Shown in pieces: positions 42,567 through 50,399 of a DNA stretch of 64,000 nucleotides. The notes below the pieces were generated by a model that saw only the letters and a list, made by a program, of their open reading frames with translations, had not been told where the DNA came from and did no database searches. The position numbers were made by a program, and so were the translations under genes. The DNA is taken from NCBI GenBank assembly GCA_963843465.1, contig CAWJKP010000002.1, positions 124,001-188,000 of the forward strand, in the 5' to 3' direction. Source of the stretch: CAWJKP01 sp963843465 (lineage in GTDB: Bacteria > Planctomycetota > Planctomycetia > Pirellulales > Thermoguttaceae). Every line of letters begins with the position of its first letter. Positions within the stretch are counted from its first letter, which is position 1.

Positions 42567-42707
42567 GTGGCGATCGTTGTCAGCGATACGTCTCCGGTTC
42601 GAGCGTTGGCCCATTTGGGCCGTCTCGACTTGCTGAAGACGCTCTTTGGCGAAGTCCTCATTCCGCCGGCGGTGCTCGACGAGCTTGAACAGCCGCATAA
42701 TGGGTAG
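42567..42707 (+). pseudogene. Truncated DUF3368/PIN-domain putative toxin
   Basis: Starts at GTG 42567 and encodes only 46 residues: VSDTSPVRALAHLGRLDLLKTLFG, then VLIPPAVLDELEQPHNG before a stop. It has the first PIN Asp (VSDTSP) and the opening helices, but the rest of the domain (usually about 150 residues, with three more acidic residues) is gone. It follows the UPF0175 gene directly. It is probably an inactivated toxin, leaving an orphan antitoxin. Confidence 0.7.
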
Positions 42708-43353
42708 ATTGGGACGTCATCGCTGAGCAAAATATACGCGTGTCTCCCAGCATACACGCCTGTCCCCCTTGCGTCTCACGTGGACCGCGTGCAAATCAAA
42801 AAGCGGTTCAGCACTTCCGCCAGGCCGGAGACCCGAGCCGCGGAAAGACGTTGGCGGTGTCCAAAGTCCCGCTCGGCAAGCGGGACCTACCAAGAAAAGC
42901 TCCTGGAATCGCCGAAGTCGTTCAGAAACGCATCGCCGCGGGCGGAGCCTGCGCCAAGTTGGCCGGAAAACGTCGCTCCAGACGCACCGGCGACCCGGGA
43001 ATCGCGACTTCTTGGACGCCATCGCTTCGGTTTGCGCTGCTGGAAGGCGGACACCGCGGCAATTTGCGTTGCTGCAGAGTGGCCAGGGCGGCAATTTGCG
43101 CCGCTGTCGAGCGGCCAGGGCGGCAATTTGCGTCGGACCGAAGACGCCATCGCGGCGCTTGCCGGCGCGAAACGCGGCGTCTACTGTTAGACTCGCAAAA
43201 CGGGCGTCTTGACCTTAATGGTTGTCCGCAAGAAAGATGCGCTCGCGGACCGGCGGCGACAGAGCGGTCGAGGGTCGGGGTGCGGAGAAAAAAAAGGATT
43301 TCGCGCCGATTTTGTGTACGCCGATCTGATACATTTCCGCCCGCGGCGGCCTA
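42708..43353. other. Stretch without a supportable gene; 32-bp tandem repeat inside
   Basis: Several frames are open but none resembles a protein. At 43037-43132 a 32-base unit (GGCGGCAATTTGCG at its end) is repeated three times, with ends at 43068, 43100 and 43132. The segment may be decayed sequence that once carried the rest of the PIN gene and neighbours. Confidence 0.6.
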
Positions 43354-43495
43354 CCAGGGCGCCCTAACCCTTCACGGGCAGGCGCTCAATGTAGCAGGCA
43401 CACGCCGTGTGCCGTCCGCTGTCTCCGCCCGCATGGACGGACGGCACACGGCGTGTGCCTGCTACATTCCGGACTGTGAACGGTTACCAGGGCGC
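43354..43495. mobile_element. MITE-like element copy E with 9-bp target duplication
   Basis: Core GTAGCAGGCACACG palindrome, ends TAACCCTTCAC (43365-43375) and GTGAACGGTTA (43476-43486), flanked by CCAGGGCGC at 43354-43362 and at 43487-43495 (9/9). The terminal TAA on the minus strand is the stop codon of the LptE-like gene. Confidence 0.88.
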
Positions 43496-44134
43496 TTCCA
43501 TCAGGCCGACGATCTGCTTGGCGACTTGCTCGATGGCTTGCTGAGAGCTGGTGGCGTAGGATTGGCCGACCTCGGGGACCAGGTTGGCGGTGCCGGTCAC
43601 GGCGATGAGGTCCGGGGGCACGGGAACCGGCGGGCATTGGCGGAGCGTGTTGCCGTGACGGTCTTCCCAGTGGACCCGCACTTGCAGCTCGACCTGGAGC
43701 TCGCGGGTGTCGTTGTAGTTGTTGGCGAACAGGACGTGTTTGGCGTCGCCCAGGATCTGGCCGATCAGCACGCTGTCGGCGTCGCCGGCCGAGTTGACGA
43801 CCTTCAACGGCGTGACCTCCTCGATCCGCTTGACCACCGCCTCGGTGAGCCGCTCGCCGAGGTCCGGGCGGAAGCTGGCCGACTCGAAGATCGGCACGTA
43901 GACCGTGTGAATGTCCTTGGGATAGAGCGAGTCGTTGCCGATGTGGTAGCTGGCGCAGCCGGCCGCAGCCAGCAACAGCCCGGCGACAACGTAAGGCAAG
44001 CCGATGGGAGACGCGGGGACGCGGGGACACAGGGACGCGGGGACGCGGCGACGCGGGGACGCGGGGACGCGGCGACTTGGGCTGTCTCCGCGTCTCCCCG
44101 TCCCCGCGTCACCACGTCCCCTGAGCATGGCCAT
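43484..44134 (-). CDS. LptE-like outer-membrane lipoprotein with repeat-derived N-terminal extension
   Basis: ATG 44134 overlaps the stop of the BamD-like gene. The chain first encodes about 40 Arg/Pro/Ser residues from GGGGACGCG-type repeats, then a lipoprotein signal (YVVAGLLLAAAGC, lipobox AAGC) and a domain with YHIGNDSLYPKDIHTVYVPIFES, RPDLGERLTEAVVKRIEEVTP and VLIGQILGD. This is the pattern of LptE, which plugs LptD during LPS assembly. If translation starts nearer the signal (no ATG or GTG present), the extension is leader only. The stop codon comes from inserted element E, so the true C terminus may be lost. Neighbours are BamD-like, consistent with envelope assembly. Confidence 0.68.
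   Translation of the reverse strand: MAMLRGRGDAGTGRRGDSPSRRVPASPRRRVPASLCPRVPASPIGLPYVVAGLLLAAAGCASYHIGNDSLYPKDIHTVYVPIFESASFRPDLGERLTEAVVKRIEEVTPLKVVNSAGDADSVLIGQILGDAKHVLFANNYNDTRELQVELQVRVHWEDRHGNTLRQCPPVPVPPDLIAVTGTANLVPEVGQSYATSSQQAIEQVAKQIVGLMEAPW
44012..44118. repeat. GGGGACGCG repeat with inverted arm, in lptE-like leader
   Basis: Multiple GGGGACGCG/GGCGACGCG units from about 44012 to 44085, then an inverse arm GTCTCCGCGTCTCCCCGTCC to 44118. It lies inside the N-terminal coding part of the LptE-like gene and is translated as RVPASPRRRVPASL-type peptide. Confidence 0.8.
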
Positions 44135-45378
44135 CACTTCTTCGTCCCGAAGAGGTCCGTGAGCCACTTGAAGTAGTTCGGCGGCTCGTCGGGGAGGTCT
44201 TTGATCTGCTGCAACCGCTCCCGGGCCGTCTCGGCGGCGGGCGTGCGGGGGTAGTTCTTGATCAACTCCGCGTAGCAGAACTTCGCCGAGCCGTAGCAAC
44301 TCTTCTTCTCGTAGAACTGGCCCAGGACCAGGTCGCGGTTGGCCAGCTCTTCGTGGATGTGGTTGCGGGTGTCGACGACGTACTGCCGGTCGTTGCCCAG
44401 TTGCGGGCCGAACTGGCTGAGGGCCTGCTTGGCGATCTGGTCGGCGTCCTTGAGCACGGTGGCGTCGTACATCGGCCCCTGGTAGATGTTCTCCTTGCTC
44501 TTGATGCCCAGCAGGTGGGCCTGGACCTGGTAGTGGCTCTTGGGGTATTCCTTGCGGAGCAGGTCGTAGCTGTAGGCGGCGTCTTCGAACTGTCCGCGGA
44601 CGAAGTGGGCGTTGCCCTCGGCCATGATCGAGGCGTCGGCCAGCGGTCCGGTGGGATCGTTCAGGCGGATCACGTCGAAGGCCCGCAGGGCGTAGCCGAA
44701 GGTGTCGATCAAGGGCTCGGCCTTGTCGGTGAAGTTCAGCCGACACCAATACTCGTCCAAGGAGAGATGCTCCCAGTAGCGGCCGATGGCGAACAGCCGG
44801 TGGACGACCATGTCGAGGTGCCGGGTGTATTGGTACTGCTTCATGAGCTGCTCGTAGGCGTCGTCGGCGCTGGAATAGCGGTCGGCGAAGAAATAGCTCT
44901 CGCCGAGCATGAACAGCGAATCTTCTTCCAGCGGCGAGTTGGGCCAGCGGAGGCCGGCCTCCTCGAACTTGGCCGCGGCCTCGTCGTAGCGACGGTCGCG
45001 GTAGAGTTCCATGCCTTCCTGGTAGAGGGCGTGGGCGAGGCCTTCGTTGGGTCCCTTGCCGATCCACTGGCGGTAGCTCATGTGGATGCGGTCCGGGGCC
45101 AGGCCCGCGAGGAACCCGTCGTCGTCGCCGGCCTTGACCTTGTAGGATTCGCTCAGGGGGTGGTCGGCCGACGCGCGGCGGATGGCGTCGTCGTCGTCGG
45201 GCAGCGGCCCGGTGGGCTGCTGCGAGACGAGCTGCTGATAGATCCAACCCTGTTCCGCCGGCTGGCTGGTCTGGGCATAGGCCGAGCCGGGAACCGCCGG
45301 CGTAGAGGCACACCCCGGGCCGAGTCCCACCAGGCCGACGGCAGCGGCCGCGACGGCGATCCAACGATGCTTCGACAT
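44134..45378 (-). CDS. BamD-like TPR lipoprotein
   Basis: 414 residues, lipoprotein signal (VGLVGLGPGC). TPR-like repeats: LYQEGMELYRDRRYDEAAAKFEEAGLRWP, SLFMLGESYFFADRYSSADDAYEQLMKQYQ, HFVRGQFEDAAYSYDLLRKEYPKS, and FCYAELIKNYPRTPAAETARERLQQI. It fits the BamD/YfiO family (outer-membrane beta-barrel assembly), although longer than Proteobacterial BamD (about 245). It is coupled with the LptE-like gene on the same strand. A role in barrel-protein assembly is inferred from the family. Confidence 0.72.
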   Translation of the reverse strand: MSKHRWIAVAAAAVGLVGLGPGCASTPAVPGSAYAQTSQPAEQGWIYQQLVSQQPTGPLPDDDDAIRRASADHPLSESYKVKAGDDDGFLAGLAPDRIHMSYRQWIGKGPNEGLAHALYQEGMELYRDRRYDEAAAKFEEAGLRWPNSPLEEDSLFMLGESYFFADRYSSADDAYEQLMKQYQYTRHLDMVVHRLFAIGRYWEHLSLDEYWCRLNFTDKAEPLIDTFGYALRAFDVIRLNDPTGPLADASIMAEGNAHFVRGQFEDAAYSYDLLRKEYPKSHYQVQAHLLGIKSKENIYQGPMYDATVLKDADQIAKQALSQFGPQLGNDRQYVVDTRNHIHEELANRDLVLGQFYEKKSCYGSAKFCYAELIKNYPRTPAAETARERLQQIKDLPDEPPNYFKWLTDLFGTKK

Positions 45379-45407
45379 CCAGGACGTCCTTGTCCTCGGT
45401 TCACTTA

Positions 45408-45463
45408 TTGTGGTGCAGGCGTCCCGCCTGCCAAAATATGCAGGCGGGACGCCTGCACCACAA
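45408..45463. repeat. REPIN-like palindrome (GGTGCAGGCGTCCCGCCTGC family)
   Basis: Arms TTGTGGTGCAGGCGTCCCGC and its inverse, each with a TCC-loop hairpin (CAGGCG-TCC-CGCCTG). It lies between the BamD-like and recO genes. Confidence 0.87.
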
Positions 45464-45495
45464 GTAGCGATCGACCAACTTCTTCGTTTACGTCC

Positions 45496-46251
45496 CTAAT
45501 CGGACAAGAGCCCCAGGTACTCGTGTAGCCGGGGCTTGTGCCCCAACAGGTTGCAAAGGTAACGGTTCACCAGGCCCCGCACTTCGCCGCGGCTTCCAGC
45601 GTCGATCTCCATACGCCGCCAGATCTGTCCGCTGGGCTGGGCCATCTGGGCCAGGGCCCGCAACGTCCCCCCGTTGACCGTGGCGACTTGCTGTTTGCCT
45701 TCCCGGCACCCAGCGCACAGCACGCCGCCGTCCAGTTGCCCGAAGGCCACCCGGCCCGTCGGCGGCACTTCGGCGCCGCACTCCACACACCGGTCCAGCG
45801 AGGGGAGGTGTCCGAGGACCCGCAATGCGCCAAGCTCGAAGCGCAAGGTCCACCGGGCCACCGGCTCGCCGGCCGATAGCGCTTGAAGCGTTTCGTCTGC
45901 CAACTCGAAAAGTTCGCGATGAGGGTCGTAATCGTCTGTCAGCCCGTCTAGCAGCTCCGCCACGTAGTAGCCGGCGTAAAGACTCGACAAGTCCCGGCCG
46001 GCCGGTCGAAAGCGGCGGACGAGCTTGGCTTCCGTCACCAGATCCAGCGCGTCGGACGATTTGCGGAGGAAGACTATTCGACAAAGGCCCAGTAGGTCAA
46101 GAGCAGACTCGAAAGGACCTTTGAGCCGCCTTCCCCCCTTGGCCAAACCACGCACTTTGCCAAAATCCCGCGTGAAGAGTGTCAGCACCAGGCTGGTCTC
46201 GCTCCAATCGACCGTGCGGATCACGATTGCGTCTGTCTTTTCGGCGGGCAT
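45496..46251 (-). CDS. recO: DNA repair protein RecO
   Basis: RecO mediates RecA loading in the RecFOR pathway. The N-terminal OB-fold reads DAIVIRTVDWSETSLVLTLF, with the family motif FGKVRGLAKGGRRLKG. The helical middle follows, then a four-Cys zinc-binding module (CVECG ... CAGC) and a C-terminal VNRYLCNLLGHKPRLHEYL. At 251 residues the length is normal. No operon partner; it ends after the palindrome 45408-45463 and its start faces a plus-strand gene. Confidence 0.93.
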   Translation of the reverse strand: MPAEKTDAIVIRTVDWSETSLVLTLFTRDFGKVRGLAKGGRRLKGPFESALDLLGLCRIVFLRKSSDALDLVTEAKLVRRFRPAGRDLSSLYAGYYVAELLDGLTDDYDPHRELFELADETLQALSAGEPVARWTLRFELGALRVLGHLPSLDRCVECGAEVPPTGRVAFGQLDGGVLCAGCREGKQQVATVNGGTLRALAQMAQPSGQIWRRMEIDAGSRGEVRGLVNRYLCNLLGHKPRLHEYLGLLSD

Positions 46252-46382
46252 AGGATGTAGATTATACCGCTGGCGGCAGCCATCGACACAAGCCCGAAGC
46301 GCCAGCCAGCGGCGAGAGCGATTCCCTCGCTAGCGCTTCGGGCTTGTGTACCGCGGCGCGAAATGTCTCGGCAAGTGAATCC

Positions 46383-46913
46383 ATGGACGAGATCCTGAAG
46401 AAGCTCGAAGGTGGCGACAGGCGTTCCATTGGCAGGGCAAACGAAGTGGTTGAAGACGTGCTGGACAACCCCGCGCTGTTCGATACGCTTTTCGGGGGGA
46501 TGCTCAGTGACGAGCCTCTTATCAGGATGAGGAGCGCCGATGCGGTTGAGAAGATCACGGCCCGGCGCCCGGAGTGCCTTCAGCCTTTCAAGAAGAAGCT
46601 CCTTGAGGAAGTTGCCAAGATCGACCAGCAGGAGGTTCGCTGGCATGTTGCACAAATGCTTCCCCGCCTGACGCTCCGCAGGCGGGAACTGGAAACGGCG
46701 GTCCAGACGCTGCTTGACTACCTGGGCGACAAGAGCAGCATTGTCAAGACGTTCGCCATGCAAGCACTCGCGGATTTTGCAGAGCGGGAGGTCTGGCTTC
46801 GAGATCGGGTCATTAACGTGCTGGAGAAATGCACCAGGGAGGGCGGTCCGGCCATGAAGAGTCGAGGGCGAAAGCTGTTGAAGCGATTGAAGGACACGCG
46901 GGCGAAGCGTTAA
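46383..46913 (+). CDS. HEAT-repeat protein upstream of ettA
   Basis: 176 residues, ATG 46383. Helical repeats of HEAT/ARM type: VEDVLDNPALFDTLFGGML, IRMRSADAVEKITARRPECL, VRWHVAQMLPRLTLRRREL, and VKTFAMQALADFAEREVWL. No catalytic residue. Its stop is immediately followed by the ATG of ettA, so the two are co-translated. It could be a binding protein for the neighbour or for another partner; unassigned. Confidence 0.72.
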   Translation: MDEILKKLEGGDRRSIGRANEVVEDVLDNPALFDTLFGGMLSDEPLIRMRSADAVEKITARRPECLQPFKKKLLEEVAKIDQQEVRWHVAQMLPRLTLRRRELETAVQTLLDYLGDKSSIVKTFAMQALADFAEREVWLRDRVINVLEKCTREGGPAMKSRGRKLLKRLKDTRAKR

Positions 46914-48596
46914 ATGCCTCCCCAATTCATCTTCGAGATGTGCGGCGTCGGCAAGGCCTATGGCGATCGGGTCGTGCTGCGAAACATCAACCTCTCTTTC
47001 TATTACGGCGCCAAGATCGGCGTGGTCGGCGAGAACGGCTCGGGCAAGTCGACCCTGCTGCGGATCATGGCCGGAATCGACGCCGAAATCTCCGGCACGG
47101 CCGCCCTGGCCAAGGGGATGCGGGTCCGTTACGTGGCCCAGGAGCCCGAGCTGCAACTGGAGCAGACGGTCCGCGAGAACCTGCGGACGGCGATGAAGCC
47201 CCTCCAGGACCTGGTCGACCGCTTCACCGAGGTCTCCAACCGCATGGCCGACCCCGCCGCGGCGGACGACCTGGACAAGCTGATGGACGAGATGGGACGG
47301 CTCCAGGAGCGGATCGACGCCGTCAATGGCTGGGAGCTGGAGCGGATGATGGACCTCGCCTGCGACGCGCTGCTGTTGCCGCCCGACGACGCGCCCGTGG
47401 GCCGGCTCTCCGGCGGCGAGCGGCGACGGGTGGCGCTGGCCGTGGCGCTGTTGGAGAGGCCCGACCTGCTGCTGCTGGACGAGCCCACCAACCATCTCGA
47501 CGCCGAGACCATCCAGTGGCTGGAGCAGGCCCTGCGGGAGTACCCGGGCACGGTGGTCATCGTCACCCACGACCGCTATTTCCTCGACAACGTCACCCGC
47601 TGGATCCTCGAGCTGGACGGCGGGCGGGGGCTGCCCTTCGAGGGCAACTATTCCTCCTGGCTGGCGCAGAAGGCCGAGCTTTTGCGGGTGCTGGAGAAGA
47701 AGGAGACCCAGCGGCAGCAGACGCTCAAGCGGGAGCTGGAGTGGATCCGCAATTCGCACCAGGGGCGGCTGCAAAAGAACCAGGCGCGGATCAAGGCCTA
47801 CGAGCAATTGGCCGGCCGCCAGATCGATGCCAAGAGCGAGACCATCATCCAGATCGCCCCTGGCCCGCGGCTGGGCGACAAGGTTCTGTCGGTGCGGGGG
47901 CTTGGCAAGAGTTTTTCCGCCGACGGCCAGCCGCTGCAGCTTCTGGACGATTGCTCCTTCGATCTGCCGCGGGGCGGGATCGTGGGCGTGATCGGCCCCA
48001 ACGGCACCGGCAAGACCACGCTCTTGCGGATGATCACGGGCGAGGAGCCGCCCGACCGCGGCACGATCGCGCTGGGGCCCAGCGTGGTGCTCTCCTACGT
48101 CGACCAGCACCGCGACGCGCTGGACGACGCCAAGACCGTCTTCGAGGAGATCACCGACGGCAAGGACCGCATCGAGCTGGGCAACGTCGCCATGAACAGC
48201 CGGGTCTACGTGGCGCGGTTCAATTTCCGCGGCCCTGCGCAGCAGAAGCGGGTGGGCGAGTGCTCCGGCGGCGAGCGGAACCGCATCCACCTGGCCAAGA
48301 TGCTCCGCCGCGGCGGCAACCTGCTGCTATTGGACGAGCCGACCAACGATCTGGACGTGGCCACGATGCGGGTCCTGGAGCAGGGCCTGATCGACTTCCC
48401 CGGCTGCGCCCTGGTGATCAGCCACGACCGTTTCTTCCTCGACCGTATATGCACCCACGTGCTGGTGATGGAGGGCGGCGGCAAGACCCGCTGGTTCGAG
48501 GGCAATTTCTCCGCCTACGAGAAGTCGGTGATCGCCGAAGACCCCGAGCGATTGGCGCACCGCCGCAGCAAGTACCGCCGGCTGACGCTGAGGTGA
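46914..48596 (+). CDS. ettA: ABC-F protein EttA (energy-dependent translational throttle)
   Basis: Soluble ABC-F ATPase that binds the ribosomal E site and gates entry into elongation by ATP/ADP ratio. Two ABC domains: Walker A GENGSGKSTLL and GPNGTGKTTLL; signatures LSGGERRRVALA and CSGGERNRIHLAK; Walker B LLLLDEPTNHLD and LLLLDEPTNDLD. EttA-specific features: QFIFEMCGVGK start, VAQEPELQLEQTVRE, the arm region and linker AELLRVLEKKETQRQQTLKR, PGPRLGDKVLSV before domain 2, and CALVISHDRFFLDRICTH. At 560 residues it is normal and intact, with no membrane segment. Confidence 0.92.
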   Translation: MPPQFIFEMCGVGKAYGDRVVLRNINLSFYYGAKIGVVGENGSGKSTLLRIMAGIDAEISGTAALAKGMRVRYVAQEPELQLEQTVRENLRTAMKPLQDLVDRFTEVSNRMADPAAADDLDKLMDEMGRLQERIDAVNGWELERMMDLACDALLLPPDDAPVGRLSGGERRRVALAVALLERPDLLLLDEPTNHLDAETIQWLEQALREYPGTVVIVTHDRYFLDNVTRWILELDGGRGLPFEGNYSSWLAQKAELLRVLEKKETQRQQTLKRELEWIRNSHQGRLQKNQARIKAYEQLAGRQIDAKSETIIQIAPGPRLGDKVLSVRGLGKSFSADGQPLQLLDDCSFDLPRGGIVGVIGPNGTGKTTLLRMITGEEPPDRGTIALGPSVVLSYVDQHRDALDDAKTVFEEITDGKDRIELGNVAMNSRVYVARFNFRGPAQQKRVGECSGGERNRIHLAKMLRRGGNLLLLDEPTNDLDVATMRVLEQGLIDFPGCALVISHDRFFLDRICTHVLVMEGGGKTRWFEGNFSAYEKSVIAEDPERLAHRRSKYRRLTLR

Positions 48597-48896
48597 GAAG
48601 TTAGGAGTTAGAAGTTAGGAGTTAGAGGTTCCTCAGCAGAATTCGTGGGTGAAATCAGGGCGGTACGCACGCGGAAGTGCAGCACCCGGCACCCGCGATG
48701 TGCGCCTTTTGCCCGGAAAAACCGGGGACAGAGAAGAGGAATTATACTTCCTTGGGAAAAGTATACTTCCTCTTCTCTGTTCCGAGTTTTCAGACGCTCG
48801 AAACCGTCTCGTGGTTGCCGACGTAATTTCTTGGGCATTCCGCCATTTCCTGCCCTTCGCCGCGCAAAACTGGCCCACGAATTCTGCCGAGGAGCC
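48597..48896. repeat. Roughly 300-bp palindrome between ettA and MFS gene
   Basis: Outer arms GTTAGGAGTTAGAAGTTAGG and inverse CCTAACTTCTAACTTC-type (48599-48630 and 48894-48916). Further in, arms GGCAGAATTCGTGGG-like and a central hairpin: GAAGAGGAATTATACTTCC against GGAAAAGTATACTTCCTCTTC. No gene. Confidence 0.8.
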
Positions 48897-50253
48897 CTAA
48901 CTCCTAACTTCTAACTTCGTGGCGCCCTCCGTATCGCGTTGCAGGTAGCGAGCGCCCCAGAGCCAGAGGGCGCCGCCGACCAGCAACAGCGAGGAGACGG
49001 CCAGAAAGCCGGCGTCTAAGGCGTTTCGCGGCGCGACGCCCAAGCGGACGCTATAGTCGGCGATGGCCCCGACGATCGGCGGCGAGATGGCGTCGCCCAG
49101 GACGTGGATCACCAGGATGTTCAGGGCGAAGCCCGTGGCGCGGATCGAGGGATGGGTCACGTTGGCCAGGATGGCGTTGGTCGGACCGGTGTTGAAGAAG
49201 AGGAAGAAGACGGCCAGGAAAACGAAGATCCAAGCGGCGTTGAAGGGGACCGCCATGAACAGCAGGATGCAGGGTACGGTGAGCCACAGTCCCAGGCCGG
49301 AAACGAGGAAGTACGAGCCGGGAAAACGCTTCCGCAAGAGGTCGCCCGCCATGCCGCCGGCCAACGTGGCCAAAAGGCCGGCCACGGCCGTGAGGATGCC
49401 GAAGAAGGTCACCGGCTCCAGGCCGAGGACTTTGCGGGCGTGCAGTTCGAGATAGTCGGGCATCCACCAGGCCAAGGCGCCCAGGGAGAAGGTCATGGCC
49501 GTCATGCCCAGCGTGTCGAGAACGTAGGAGGGCGTCTTCAGCAGCAGCAGGTAGTCGCCCGGGCGGGGCCTTCGGGCAGGGCAGTCCAGGTTGTCGGCCG
49601 CTCCCCGCCGCGGCTCCCGCATCGCCAGCGACCCCAAGGCCAACAGCAGTCCGGGAATCACCACCAGGTAGAACCCCCAGCGCCAGCTCTCGTGGGCCGG
49701 GTTGGCCGCCGCCGCCTCGCCGCCCAGGGCATAGCCCAAGGCCCCGCCCACGGGAATCGCCAGGTAGAACCAGGAGAGCACGCGGCCGCGGGCGGCGACG
49801 GGGTAGAGATCGCAGATCAGCGCCGGGGCGATCGGTCCGTAGGCCCCTTCGCCGATGCCCACGAAGCACCGCGCCACCAGCAGCATCGTGAAACTGGTCG
49901 CTAGTCCGCTGGCCCCGCTGGCCAGGCTCCAGAGCCCCACGCCCACGGCGATCAGCAGCCATCGCGAGCATCGTTCGGCCAGCAGGCCAAACAGCGGCGC
50001 GGTGAGCATGTAGCTGATGATGAAGGCCGTGGACAATAGTCCCATCTTGGCCCGGCACGTCGGGATCGTGGGGCGACTGCGCCACGAGCAGCCCCTGGGC
50101 GACCTGCGGCTCGACGGCCGCCAGCACCTGCCGGTCGATGTAGTTGAAGAGGTTGATCCCCAGCAGCAAGGCCATGGCCGGCATGGTTCCGGGCATAGCC
50201 CGCCACCGCGACTGGCCCTGCGGTTGCGGCTCGTTGCGCGGAGTGGTGGCCAT
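48897..50253 (-). CDS. MFS transporter, spinster/GLPT-like (frameshifted near N terminus)
   Basis: Twelve membrane helices in two sets of six. N terminus MALLLGINLFNYIDRQVLAAVEPQV carries the D-R-Q spinster-type motif. After the shift, MGLLSTAFIISYMLTAPLFGLLAERCSRWLLIA gives motif A-like and GIGEGAYGPIAPALICDLYPVAARG. The frames join at 50047-50055: GTGCCGGGCC is two bases short of GTGCCGCGGGCC. The C-terminal end is complete. Substrate unknown; family members move lipids, sugars or organic acids. It lies downstream of serS on the same strand with a palindrome in between. Confidence 0.82.
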
Positions 50254-50271
50254 GCGTGTCTCGCGGGTCGG

Positions 50272-50382
50272 GTAGGTTATGCTTCAGCATAACGGGCGAG
50301 TGGGTAGGTTATGCTTCAGCATAACGGGCGAATGACAGCCCACGCCTCCCTCGGGATTCCGTTATGCTAAAGCATAACCTAC
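50272..50382. repeat. REP cluster (GTAGGTTATGCTTCAGCATAAC), two direct and one inverted unit
   Basis: GTAG followed by the perfect hairpin GTTATGCT-TC-AGCATAAC at 50272 and again at 50304, then an inverted copy ending CTAC at 50382. A textbook REP unit with a BIME-like arrangement. Confidence 0.9.
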
Positions 50383-50399
50383 GGTTCGAAGACCTCTTC

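Noticed and set aside
42740..44176. Long plus-strand ORF through the gene-free stretch and the LptE-like gene
   Set aside because: It crosses element E and runs antisense to conserved coding sequence.
46221..48290. 689-residue minus-strand reading frame opposite ettA
   Set aside because: Antisense shadow of the conserved ABC-F gene; no recognisable protein.
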